20,726 bases of DNA, taken from positions 1-20,726 of the forward strand of contig JADGJA010000378.1 of NCBI GenBank assembly GCA_027596035.1, written 5' to 3'. The notes beneath the pieces were generated by a model. That model saw nothing but the letters and a program-made list of their open reading frames with translations, was not told where the DNA came from and made no database searches. This document shows, one piece after another, positions 9,011 to 19,785 of the stretch (position 1 is its first letter; every line of letters begins with the position of its first letter). This stretch comes from Thoreauomyces humboldtii (taxonomy: Eukaryota; Chytridiomycota; Chytridiomycetes; Spizellomycetales; Powellomycetaceae). Position numbers and translations under genes: made by a program.

Positions 9011-11548
9011 CTACATCCTAGTGGCTCGGGTTTTATGTAGCGAAGCGAGTCCTTCTAATGGTGCCACGTCCACAGGAACAGCTCCTACGTACATCTTAAC
9101 CGCCGTCGTTGTGCCATCCGCTGCAAAGGCCTTTCGAACGAGCTGGGCGTGCTCGCGATCCACACGGCGCAGTCGTCCGATGGTGTCCAAAACGGGTAGG
9201 AACAGTGTTTCGGAGTCATGGATCGCTTCAGCATAGGTAAAGGGACACCTCTCAGCCCGCTGAATGAGGAGTCCGTGAACCTCTGAGTTGACGATGAGGG
9301 CGAGGTCGAATCCGAGACGAGGAGATGCGATCAAGTGCGGGTGAAGCGCCGGGTGAAGGTGCGAGTAGCACGGTTCTCGTTCGCCAAAGGGAGGTGCCTC
9401 GGAGATGGATGAGGGTGTCAGCGGACCGCTAAAGTAGCAGCGAAGGCAATGCGCCAGTGCTCGTCGCGCTAGCGTCAAGATCTGGAGGGAGGTGACCTGA
9501 TGTTCACTCTGCGGGTCGAGACGGTACAGATGAGACAGATTACGACCTCCCTGTACCTCGTGCCAATGAAGGAGGCAGAGTGTGGTGAGCTGCATTACAA
9601 CCAGAAACATCAGTCCATGCGTGTCGGCGGTGCTGTCCCGGCACGGTTGCAAGAACTGCGTCAAGTTCTCAAATGGGCGGACAATTATTGGCAGGGCTGC
9701 CCACCATCCAATCAGAGCCTCATGTAGTTGCATGAGATTGGGTTCGGCAGGGTTCAGCTGCAGCACGAAACCGGCAGTAGCCCCTGCGGAATCATTAGGC
9801 GCATACGAAGGCCCTTTGAATGAATCGGATCGGGTTCGGATGTACCGCATCGCTCGGCGTTGTAACATGCATGCCTGAATCACGTATGCACCGGCACGAC
9901 CAGGATCTGCAACGAAAAGAGATGGACCCGAATCGTCTCGAGTGAAGGGATGGGGAAACATCTCGAAAACGTTCGGAGACTAAATCGCTTCTGGTCAATT
10001 CCACGTTAACAGCTCCATTGTCAGTTTCTGAAATTACCTTGCAATCCAGCACGTGGTAACTGTTTTGATCCCGGGTCACGCGCTCTGCGTATATCTCGTC
10101 GGAAGTCTCCCAAGGTCTTCTTGCGTACATCATGTGAGCCGGAATCTCAGCATCTGATATCCAGGTGTTGAACAAGGATGCCATCGCCGCAAGCGTATCG
10201 TACTCGATTGCAGTAGTATACACATGCCATTGTGAATCACGTTCCAGCTCAAAATTGGTGCGAACCAGCTGCATCCTCGCCTCCGGGATCTCAGGTGAAA
10301 AAACCGTGCGTTCAAATAGACTGGTCGTGGTGGGAAACGCTGTGACAGTTGTTCGATGATATCCGAGCTGTTGACATCGGGTGCATGCCTCGCCTATCCA
10401 ACGCGCCGCAGAGGCATTATCCATAAGACCGTAATATATGGCACCAAGACGCAACATGCTGAGAATGGACGAGGCCGTGCTTGCCGGCTTGATAGACAGC
10501 AGGGCGTCGGCTCTACCAGTGATAAAGAAAATCAGGAAAAAGCTTCACAACGGAAAAAGGACGGCTTCGACGTACTTGGCAGCAAAGAGCCGTACCGCTG
10601 CCCGACGCGATCCATATTGCTGATTCAATCCTGGATGCGCCGAAATCGCCGCGCCTTGGGCAGCCAGAACTTGAACCGCGCTGGGTTCCAAGTTACCAGG
10701 CTTGATTCCGAGCGCGTCGTAAGACATGTCCAGGGACTGGCCGAGCTGCGTTAGGTGAATAAGGAGGTCCGGAAGCCCTTGACCAAAGATTGAAGTTTGT
10801 CGAATGAACGGCTCAAAGCTGCTGCCCATGTACATATTTTGGTACATGGCTGGGTCAAACGCCACGCTGAAGCCGGCATCGGATGTTCCGGATGGGTCAA
10901 ACAGTGCTGGGTCGAAATGAAAGTTTAGAGTCTCATTTGAAGGTGGAGTGCCCGAGCTGACAAGTGCTAGGAGATCATCCAAGTCACTCTCAGCGGTTGA
11001 GCTTCCAAATGGGTCATGGGTGCCAAAGTCCATGGAACCCTCCGCGTGACTTCGTAGATCATCTCGAGTCGGACCTGCCATGTCGCTTGCGGGTCCGGCG
11101 GCGCTGGGGTCGTCCGCAAGATTCGAGTTGACGTCGAAGTGACCCAACGAAGGATTCGGCGAGGAGCCGGACGACTCCCCGCTACTATAATCCTGAGGAA
11201 AGTACGCTTCTCCAAACCCCGACGAAATAGGAAAAGGTCCTTGCGGAGCAACAGCGCAAGGAGGAGCTCCCTTTGACGGTCGACCTCCTGAGCCTGGGGG
11301 AGGCCCTCGCTTCTTGATTGTCAGATAGTACGTACAACGGGGACCGTCCGCCTTTTGATATCGCGCCTTCCTGCATTGTCCGCACACCGGCTGAGCCCCG
11401 TCGCACTTTCGCTTCTTTGAACGGCAGCCGTCTAAGCGGGATTGTCAGGCGATAAAAGTTGCAGAATCCGACCCTTGCAACACGTACCACAAGCTTGAGG
11501 AGGCCGCTTTTCTAAAGGCGCGGTAACTGCAACCGCAATTCCTTGCAT
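9011..11548 (-). CDS. Zn2Cys6 fungal transcription factor, target unknown
   Basis: A nuclear DNA-binding regulator of the fungal binuclear zinc-cluster class. Proposed exons are 11548-11488, 11431-10576, 10512-10038 and 9979-9011 (786 aa); introns are 56, 63 and 58 bp. The first intron splits the zinc cluster, and removing it creates ACDGCRSKKRKCDGAQPVCG. The cysteines are C20, C23, C30, C37, C40 and C53, with spacing X2-X6-X6-X2-X12. After the cluster come a Gly/Pro/Ser linker and an acidic, Phe/Asp-rich stretch (about residues 60-260) that may activate transcription. A helical region beginning ADALLSIKPASTASSILSMLRLGAIYYGL (first residue 307) resembles the fungal transcription-factor middle homology region, and helical sequence continues to the end. 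I cannot assign a pathway. The second junction has an alternative donor at about 10548, which would give an unusually short 36-bp intron; I prefer GTACGT at 10575. Confidence 0.85.
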
Positions 11549-11836
11549 GCTCGAATCCAAACGACTAGGACAAGTAGGGGCGCGAAAATGGCTGCACCAG
11601 GTTGCAATCCTGGCGTGACGTTGGGTTTGATCGGAGAAAGGCCTGCGGCGTGGTAGCAGAGAGTGCGAAAGTCCTCTGCGACGAAGCGCTCGTGTCAACG
11701 TTCGTGGGAGACTCTCTCTCGCGCCCCCCCACGTGTATAACCGCGTGTAACGTTGAGGCCATGAACCCACCTTCAACAAGTGATTGAGGTCTGCAAGCCA
11801 CAGTTTGGCGGCTTTGGGGTAGAGCGGTTCGAAATG
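11549..11836. promoter_or_regulatory. Upstream region of the zinc-cluster factor gene
   Basis: This single-copy stretch separates the factor's start codon from the minisatellite, so it should contain the promoter and 5' UTR. The minus-strand frame stays open upstream of 11548 to about 11779, but that sequence shows no domain and the zinc cluster already begins 19 residues after the chosen ATG. A C run (CCCCCCC) lies near 11724-11731. I recognise no specific binding site. Confidence 0.4.
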
Positions 11837-13256
11837 ACATCCAATTTAGCGTTTCTCAAGGGAGTAATCAGCGTCTTCAAGGGGTAAGGGGCGTCTTCAG
11901 TCGGGATTTAAGGGGCTTCAAGGGGTAATCAGCGTCTTCATGGGCGTCTTCAAGGGCGTCTTCAAGGGTTAATCAACGTCTTGAAGGGGTAAGGGGCGTC
12001 TTCAGGCGACACCTTCAAGAGGTATGAGCAGCTATAAATAAAATCTAATTTAGCGTCTTCAGGGTTACTAATTAATGAGCGTCTCAAAGGGTAATTAAAG
12101 GGGATTCAAGGGGTAAGGATAGCCATAAAGAGAATCTTATTTAGCATCTTCACGGGTAATTGGAGTTTTCAAGGGGTATTTAAGAGGTCTTCAAAGGGTA
12201 ATCAGCGTCTTCAAGGGGTAAGGGGCGTCTTCAAGCAGCATCTAAGGGGCTTCAAAGGGTATGAACAGCTATAAATAGAATCTAATTTAGCGTCTACAGT
12301 TGGCATAATTAATTGGCGTCTTCAAAGGGTAATTAGCGCCTCAAAGGTTAATCAGAGGGTATTCAAGGGGTAAGGACAGCTATAAATAGAATTCAATTTA
12401 GCGTCTTCAGGGTGATTGGCGTCTTCAGGGGAAGTTATGAATTGGCGTGTTCAAGGGAAGGGGGTTTTAGAGGGTAATTGGCGTCTGATTGGCGTCTTCA
12501 AAGGGTAATCAGCGTCTTCAGGGAGTAAGTGGCGTCTTCAAGGGTAATTAGCGTCTTCTGGCGGCATTCAAGAGGCTTCAAGGAGTAATTGGCGTCTTCA
12601 AAGAGTGATTAGCATCTTCAGGGATATTAATTAATTGGCGTCTTCAAGGGGTATTCAAGAGGATTCAAGGGGTCATTGGCGTCTTCACGAGCGTCTTCAA
12701 GGGTAAGGATAGCTATAAACGGAATCTAATTTAGCGTCTTCAGGGGTATTTGGCATCTTCAGGGGTATTAATTCATTGGCGTCTTCAAGGGTAATGGCGT
12801 CTTCAGGGGGTATAGGCAGCTATAACTAGAATCTAATTTAGCGTCTTCAGGGTAATTGACGTCTTCAAGGGTTATTCGAGGGGATTCAAGAGTAATTGGC
12901 GTCTTCAGGGGGTAAAGGCAGCTATAAATAGAATCTAATTTAGCGTCTGCAGGGGAAGTGGCGTCTTCAAGGGTACTTATTAATTGGCGTCTTCTAGGGG
13001 TATTCAACAGGATTCAAGAGTAATTGGTGTCTTCAAGGGGTATAGGCAGCTATGAATAGAATCTAATTTAGCATCTTCAGGGTAATTGGCGTCTTCAGGG
13101 TACTTATTATTTGGCGTCTTCAGAGGGTATTTGGCTTCTTCAGGGGTATTGATTAGTTGGCGTCTTCAAGGGGTATTGGCAGTCTTCAGAGGCAATCAGG
13201 GTATTTACGGTAATCAGCGTCTTCAGGGGTAATGAGCGTCTTCAAGAGGGAATGGG
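11837..13256. repeat. Degenerate GCGTCTTCA minisatellite with AT-rich higher-order block
   Basis: About 1.4 kb is made almost entirely of diverged copies of a short unit, roughly GGCGTCTTCAAGGGGTAATT (17-22 bp). By hand I count about thirty exact GCGTCTTCA cores plus more than a dozen one-base variants such as GCATCTTCA. Superimposed is a longer element, AGCTATAAATAGAATCTAAT followed by TTAGCG. It occurs about eight times, near 12030, 12126, 12264, 12379, 12712, 12819, 12920 and 13049, with a partial copy at the left edge near 11845. Most copies are 95-140 bp apart, with one gap of about 330 bp. Stop codons and length variation argue against coding. No terminal repeats or transposase are seen. 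It lies between the zinc-cluster factor promoter and the DPH2 3' end. Confidence 0.93.
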
Positions 13257-13267
13257 GTGGGCACTCT

Positions 13268-13735
13268 TCTATCGAACCGTCCGTCAGCAGTACGTCAACC
13301 CGTCGGTCTCGACCTTTTATCTCAAACTGCGCCGCACATTAACAGCAGCTGAGATCTTTCACGGGGAGGGCCGGAATGCTCTTCGACCAGATTGCTGCAA
13401 ACCTTGCGTACTTCTGGGTCTTTCCTCCTTTGGTTCGACGCCGTCGCCGTCGCTGTCGTCAGCAGTACGTCAAGTCGGTGTCGAACACCTCTCCCAGGCT
13501 GCGCCAAGCCGAGGCGCACACGACCGAAGCAGCAGCTGGGACTCTACACGGGGGAGGCGTCCCTGCTCTCCGGCCAGATGATTCGGCTTCCAAACCCGAC
13601 ATCTTCTGGGCTTTCTTCCCTTAGGTTCGACGCCATCGCCGTCGCTGACATCAGCAGTACGTCAAGCCGTCGGTCTTGAATCCCTTCCGCCATAATGCGC
13701 CATGCCTGGGCGCACACATCAAGGGGTAATTGTCG
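13268..13735. repeat. GC-rich imperfect tandem repeat, about 175-195 bp period
   Basis: Three copies of CAGCAGTACGTCAA start at 13285, 13460 and 13652, so the period is 175 then 192 bp. Other shared blocks support this: GGTTCGACGCC followed by (A/G)TCGCCGTCGCTG occurs before copies two and three, TTCTGGG(T/C)...CTTTC..CC before that, and CGGGG(A/G)GG...CCAGATGATT-like segments in the middle. The third copy is truncated and runs back into minisatellite-like sequence (TCAAGGGGTAATTG at about 13719-13733), so the block sits inside or at the edge of the minisatellite. Composition is GC-rich, unlike the flanking array. Short frames exist but differ between copies. Origin is unknown. Confidence 0.8.
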
Positions 13736-13947
13736 CATTGAATACCGTCTAATGTGGCTTCTGCTGGGATAAATGGAACTTCCAACTGCTGATCCGGTGG
13801 CAAACATACAACGAGGCAGGAGTGTGCACATAGTGCTCGATGACGGCCTCGAGATCCGGGATTGTCTTGCTCTCTATCTCTCTATCGTTCTGTACATATA
13901 CACATGCGCTTCGCGCTCGGCAGCCCCAAAATGTCGTCTTATCAGAC

Positions 13948-15948
13948 TTACTGCTGATTTTTGCCCGTTTCGTCTGCGTAACCCCTCGCGATGCCGCTTC
14001 GCCCTTCCGTTGCGATGGTCACCTCCGTCTTTCCGATCTCGGGTTCCAACCCCCGGAAGGTCCGCTTCTCGTTCAGGTAAGCGGCTCCTGCGCTCCCCAA
14101 GGACGACAAGGCGACGGTCTGAGCGTCACGAAGGGCGAGTTGACTTCCATCGGCATCGGACCCCGCATCGACGACGGTTCCAGAACTCTGGTTTCCTCTC
14201 GCCTGCTTGTACCCTCCCGTAACGAGAGAAAAGTAAGGCTCCTCGTCGCTCTCGTCGCCAGTGCGTTGTGCGCTGGCGGCTAGGATCTCGTCCACGCCGG
14301 CGTCGAGACGTGGCGCGAGGACGGACAGGTCCGTTTGATACTCTCCCGACCACTCCCTCCCTTCCACGAGAGCGAGCTCGAGCTCGAAGGGCGTCACGAC
14401 CGGTCGGAGGAAGTCCCTTGAGTCCAGCAGCGAGTTCTCCGGGCAGGCAACGAGTACAAAGCAATCGATTTCGAGAAAGTTGGCGAGTTTGGCTACGTTG
14501 GGCTTCCCAACGGCGAGGACGTAAAACTTTTTGCCGGCAGCGGTGATCAGGCGTTTGAGATGACCAATCACCGAAAGGTAACTTGCTATACATGCGTTCG
14601 GTTAGTAGCTAAAGAAAGCAAAGAGTACCTATGCTTTTGCCCTTACCAACTCCCAAGGTTCCCACCACGATTCCGATGACATCCGCGTCCTTAGCTTTCT
14701 GTACCAGGAAGTATCGCCGCATGAGAAGCCGACCGCTTTGAGTTTTCTCGTTGCGGACGGTGTCATCCACTGGATTGTACGAATGTATTTGCTGCGAGAG
14801 GTACTGAATCAGGTCTCTGGCACATACGAGCTCAGAATGATCTTCCTTACCGCGTTGGTGCTATGAGTGAGGACGAGGTTGGTGAGGGACAAGCTTTCTG
14901 GACCGACGTAGAAGATCGCGTACTGGTCCAGCTGATGGCCTTCTGGTAGCTTGTAATTGAAGCGGCAGTCGCTTGGCGTCGCACGTGATATAATTGGTTC
15001 TGGCAAAGGAGCGGATCCATAGGACCCGCCTCCGCAGCATGGTGCAGTCGGCTGAGATGGGAGAGAGTCACAAGACCCGCCTCCGCAGCATGCCTCCTCA
15101 GACTTCTCGGCCATGCACGACTCTTTCGGTCGCAAAGATAAGGTTCCCGATATTCGAGGATCGTAAATCCGGGATGGAACGGTTGATGCTACGACGTCAG
15201 TGTACCCTGTCGACCTGAGCGCCGAGAGCAGATCTCCTTTTCAATGGTTCAGCTCGGCGGAAAATCCAAGAAATCAATGATCTCATGTGATACCTAGACG
15301 ATTTTGGTAGCTAACGTCCGACATAATAAGGACTTTCTGAGTGAGTCCTTCATCAAACGTTTTTTGAAAAGCTTCAAGGGTTCGAGATAGGTCGAGCGGC
15401 GCGTGGGGAAACACGTAGAAGACGGGGAGTCGCGACGTTCTGAAGGGCATCGAGCGTCAGTGGCTGGTCCAACATCACACATCCGAGACCGCCTAGATAA
15501 TCAACAAACGTACGGACTCAAGCAAGCCCTTCCATAGTGAACAACCACATCCGCGAGCGCATGCTCGGCCGCGATCTCATCAATGCAACAACTGGGGAAA
15601 TTGTCATGGTAAGCACTCGGTCGACCAGCTCCATGTCACTACCGCAATAGCCACGCACCTTCCAAACGTCGTATCTGCAAGTACGAAGATCTGCTTTCCC
15701 GTCTGTTCCCTCAGGACTGCCGATACGTCAGCTGCGTCACCGAGTCGGTCATCGGGGAACTGGAGGGAAATGCGGTCGAAGCCTCCTGAGGTGAGATACT
15801 GCACAGTTTCCTCGATGTCGTACTCCTCCAGCAAGTCACGGGGAGCCGTCAGTGTAGGCTCGGCCACCTCTACTGTTCGCTGAAGGACTGCCGAGCCATC
15901 GTCGGCGAAGGTGGTCGGTCCGACAAGTTCTGGAGTAGCGTTAGCCAT
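13948..15948 (-). CDS. DPH2: Diphthamide biosynthesis protein 2
   Basis: Dph2 pairs with Dph1 in a [4Fe-4S], SAM-using enzyme that transfers a 3-amino-3-carboxypropyl group to a histidine of elongation factor 2, the first step of diphthamide synthesis in the cytosol. Six exons: 15948-15659, 15591-15514, 15439-15294, 15206-14851, 14791-14647 and 14585-13948 (550 aa). Introns are 67, 74, 87, 59 and 61 bp; the last has a perfect TACTAAC branch site. Splicing restores [10 protein letters not shown] and [11 protein letters not shown] (N-terminal domain), [20 protein letters not shown] and [17 protein letters not shown], then [27 protein letters not shown] and [13 protein letters not shown]. Cysteines C98, C99 and C120 have the same 22-residue spacing as yeast C106, C107 and C128; C386 matches the C-terminal cluster cysteine. 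A Cys/Gly-rich insertion (211-235) carries an internal 17-residue duplication. The start has G at -3 and +4. Confidence 0.95.
15023..15091. repeat. 51-bp in-frame tandem duplication inside DPH2
   Basis: The 18-mer GACCCGCCTCCGCAGCAT occurs at 15023 and again at 15074 on the + strand, exactly 51 bp (17 codons) apart. In the DPH2 protein this gives two CCGGGS motifs, residues 211-216 and 228-233. The intervening sequence ([11 protein letters not shown]) is low-complexity. Confidence 0.85.
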
Positions 15949-16179
15949 TGCCGTGCGTGCGCAGGTTTTTGTCGAGAAAGAGGGCCGGCAAAAAGAATGA
16001 GAGGGCGAGGAGAGGGACGTGAGTCACCATCCTCACAACCCTTCGCCGGCAAAAAATCGAAGATGCTGGTCAAAGGTGAATGATCCAAATAAATAACAAT
16101 TTCAAAAAACGACAGGATGTAAATGTCGCAGTATCGGAGAATGCAAACACGGATGAAGGATGAGAAGCGCCAACCGCGT

Positions 16180-19100
16180 TCACAATCCATCCATGACACT
16201 GCTAGCAGCGTTCTCGTCCCTCTTCTTCTGCTTCTTCTCTGCCACCAGATGGGCGCCAGGGAGGAGACTTCCGCTTCCGACAGGGATGATAGGCAGCACG
16301 GGGGCGCTCAGGGCTAGGAACGGCGCATTGAGGTCCTCGTGGGGCACACCGGTGGTGGTGGGACTATAGTATTCTTTTGCGGCGCTCAGGCTCGGGCTTC
16401 CGATGTGGAGGAGTGGTTCGGGAGCACCCGCGAACGTCTTTGGTTGAGGAGTCCGGAGAGGGGCAATGGATCGTCGACGGGTGGCGGACGAGGGAGTGGC
16501 CGGCCGTTCCCCATCGAGGGAAGCGGATGGCGGACCAAGGCTAGGGTCTTCCGGTGCGGCGTCACCATAGACATCGGCGGGATCCAAAGAGCCTGCGACG
16601 AATCGAGGCGTAGCGTTCGGGGGCAAACGCGTGTTCTTTGCGTGGTTAAGCTGTTCCTCTACGACGATGGATGTATCCTGGAGCTCCGTGCTGGGCGCGG
16701 AGTCGTTGATGATATCCTGTGATTTCCAGCGGCTGCCAAGGACCATGTAGCGCTCTTCCATGAGGGTCTGGTACCGGTAAGCAAGACGGATGTTAGGCAC
16801 ATTGGTCTTTTGGATAGCTGTTAAATGAATTCGTTAGATTTCGAGCAACATTAACCCCGTTGCACCGTAAATCAGGTTCATACCATTGCCGGCAGGTCCG
16901 TGGAAGTTGCACTGGTCTCCGAGCCAGTGCTTCTTGATCTTCATCTCCCACCCGCTCTGCAGACAACTGTTACGGGCAATTTCGCACATGTCGGTAGACG
17001 ACAACTTCCAGATCTGATGGGAATGCACCAATCAGCACGGTACCTGGAACACGAGTGACGGAAAAATCAAACCTGTGCTCCAACGCTGTACTCCTCGATC
17101 AAGGGCTCCTTGGTGAAGTGGAACTGCAGTGGATCATCGGTGGAGAGTGAAACGTTGAGACCACGCTGGAAGAACGTCAGGAACGGATTACGCTCGAAGG
17201 TGAGGAAGAGGGCGTTGTTCGAAAGAGGGGACATCGCGATGCCGATCTGGTCAAGGTAGTAACTGGGGTCGCCAATGTAAGAATACAAATCGCGAGACGG
17301 CATGGAAAGTTGGCTTACAGGTATTGGAGCGCTGGGACCTTCCTGAGCAGGATACCGTGACTGATACTGTGTGATGTCAAGAATGCTGACGTCAAATGAT
17401 CTGTGTCACCTGCCTCTCCGGCGTGTGGTCGCAGCACAAAGGTATCTATAGAAACAACCGATATGAGCAGGCCGCGAGGAGATAGAGAAGTTGTTGATTT
17501 CGATTGACTCACTAAACTTGCGCTCCTTTCTCCACCAGTTCAGGGTGCTCATATTGGCATACATGTAGTACATGTAGTACGTATAGGGCGGGTTCATACT
17601 GATGTTCCAGTTCTTGGGAGAGGGGTACTTTTTGTAAGTACGACGCTCGCTCTTACTCTCATCATCCACGCTATCGAAACCAATCACCCGCTGCAGGAAG
17701 ACGTGCAGCTCGGGGTGCGTGGTTGGGTCTTTCGTGACCTCGAACAGGGGCTCGAACACATCTGAAGAGAACTTGTCAGATATTACTGACACAAAGCTTG
17801 CATGCATCCGCGAACTTACTGCGGATGATATCCTCGAAATTCTTGACCGCGTTGGACTTCTTGTATATGTTGTACAGACGCGGGATCTGGACAAGCCAGC
17901 GGACGTTGTCCGAGAAAACCTTGTTGTTCACCACCCATTTTGCGAGTTTGTCCCACTCGTCGCGGGATCGGCCATAGATTGACACACGGTACTCGGCCAT
18001 CTGGTATTTGCTCGCTTCGAGATCCGCAAAGACCTCTGCAACGCAGCGGGAATCGTTTCAGTAAGGGGATTGACGGCATGACGCGGAGCTAACCAGTGCG
18101 TACCCTTTGTGAGCTCAGCCAGGTACCGCCCGTTCACGTAGTTGTCAGTCTTCATGAAGATCTCGCGCAAGCGGGACTCTCCAATGGGGTTGTACTTCAA
18201 GTTGAACTTGTCGAACCGGTGGAATGAATCCTTGTGGGCATGCATGTCCAAAGTATCGATGCTTAGATCGTACGCCGTAAGATGGAGACTCTCGAAAACC
18301 TGACGGAGGGTGAGGTGCTGTTTGTCGCGGAACGTCACGATGTCGTCTGGACACTTCTTCAACTTGTACTTGATGAAACGAAGCAAATGCTTCGAGTTCA
18401 TGCACGACGAGTGGTGAACGTGGGTGTCGACTTTTCGGACGTTGTAGAAGTCTCGGTGGGGCACGCGCTTCGAGTCTGCGATTTCCTGATACTCGTTCAA
18501 AAGCACGTACATGTTGAACTTGCTCTCCAGGTATCGCAGACGTCGGAACGCAAAGCTCTTCGTGGGTCCATCGGACACCACTTCAAGGATGAAATCCATG
18601 TCCAGAAAGTAGTCCTTGATGGAGGGGTATGTGCAGTTTCCACCGGTTCCGGCACGATCCTCCTCGGCTTCCAACTGCGTGTTGTAGACTTGGAATACAC
18701 CATCGCCGCCGAGCTTATACGCGTGCGCGTCGGCCTTTGGGATGCGGCACCTCGCAAAGTCAAACTCGGCAGTCTTTGTGGGCGTCTCAGGGATGAAGTC
18801 CACCGGAGCACCTTTGGGTGGCGGGTAACTCGGAGGAGGGGGGTGCGGATAGATCTCGAAGTCGTCATCATCTTTGGGATTGTCACCCGCACATTGGAAG
18901 CTGCTCATCATGTACTTCTTTCGGAGGCCAAGGCACTTTTGCAAGGAATCAAAGATGTTTTGAAGCTCCTCGCTCAGTTCCTCATCTGGACGAGAGAGCG
19001 TGAGATCCGTCCACGATGGCGGTGCGGTTCACGACCTAGCGGTGACCTACCGTTGACCTCGGCCTTGGAGTACTTGGCGACGACTTCGGAGGTAACGGGC

Positions 19101-19570
19101 GCGCCCGCGTACTCTGCCCAGCGTTCCGCCAAGCTCATGGAGGAGAACTGCTGCAACTCCTCGAACGCAGGGGTAGGATTCTGCGCGCTATCCACATCGC
19201 CGCCGCTGAAGGAGCCGTTCCGGGAAAGAGAGTTCCCTTCCAGTGGGTTCTCGTGGTCGTCGGACGAGACGCGGTGGGCCCAGAACTTTGTATCCTCCTG
19301 TTGCATGGCTCGGTCCGCATGATAATCTGACCAATGCGTTGAGTTACGATGGCCTGCGGGATGATGATCGTCAGAGAAAGCCACACACTCACTGAAGAAG
19401 GGATTGAACGCGCGGCGTGCGGGCAATGGACTTGGGAGATCAACTTCGGCCAGGCTGCCAGCGCGACTCAGGTTTGAGATCGTAGCGGAAGTTGGAGGAC
19501 GACCGGACAGAGGGGTGGGAACGTCGCCCTGACCCTGCAGCGGTGCTGGTGGAGGACGTGAGTTTGACAT
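16180..19570 (-). CDS. AMD1: AMP deaminase
   Basis: Converts AMP to IMP and ammonia, balancing adenylate pools and feeding the purine nucleotide cycle in the cytosol. Nine exons: 19570-19393, 19326-19051, 18985-18104, 18035-17820, 17761-17513, 17445-17319, 17262-17073, 17013-16884 and 16817-16180 (961 aa). The eight introns are 56-68 bp. The catalytic domain has [10 protein letters not shown] (residues 329-338; zinc ligands H330 and H332), [30 protein letters not shown] across exon 4/5, RPHAGEAGD (H608, E611), and [19 protein letters not shown] with zinc ligand D685 and D686. Each splice restores such a motif, for example KFNTFVLRPH and [16 protein letters not shown]. The first 150 residues are variable. 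A roughly 200-residue Pro/Ser-rich tail follows the catalytic domain and contains RRRSIAP (a PKA-like site) and a basic KKQKKR run. The start has A at -3. DPH2 lies downstream on the same strand, 231 bp away. Confidence 0.97.
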
Positions 19571-19785
19571 TGTGCTGGTGGCTTCCTCGTGCTGGGAGAA
19601 TGCAGAAAAATGGTTGGGGAAAGGCCGGCCGACAGAGAACTAAAAGACGAGGCAAGGGGGAAGGAGAACGCGAAGTGGCTCATTCGTTCGTCGTCCACAC
19701 TTTCCCTCGCCTTTCTGCATGACTCACACACAACCTCGGCCACACAAACACCAAAAAGCTTGTTGCGTGTTGTGGCCCGATGAGG

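Noticed and set aside
11602..11840. Possible upstream exon or small ORF next to the zinc-cluster gene
   Set aside because: Frames on both strands lack conserved motifs, and the zinc cluster already sits at the usual distance from the chosen start.
12768..13007. Minus-strand open frame through the minisatellite with a repeated pattern like DAKLDS.YSCLYPLKTP
   Set aside because: It only reflects the repeat unit being in phase for two higher-order copies. Neighbouring copies are out of frame or contain stops, and there is no start context or domain.
11837..13256. CRISPR array or telomeric repeat
   Set aside because: The unit is too short and too diverged, there are no unique equal-length spacers, the host is eukaryotic, and the motif is not a TTAGGG-type telomere.
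13252..13679. Plus-strand open frames in the GC-rich tandem repeat
   Set aside because: Each copy uses a different frame and none has a domain, so this is better described as repeat than gene.
18282..19322. Plus-strand open frame of 346 codons
   Set aside because: It is antisense to the AMP deaminase exons and arises from codon bias; no recognisable domain.
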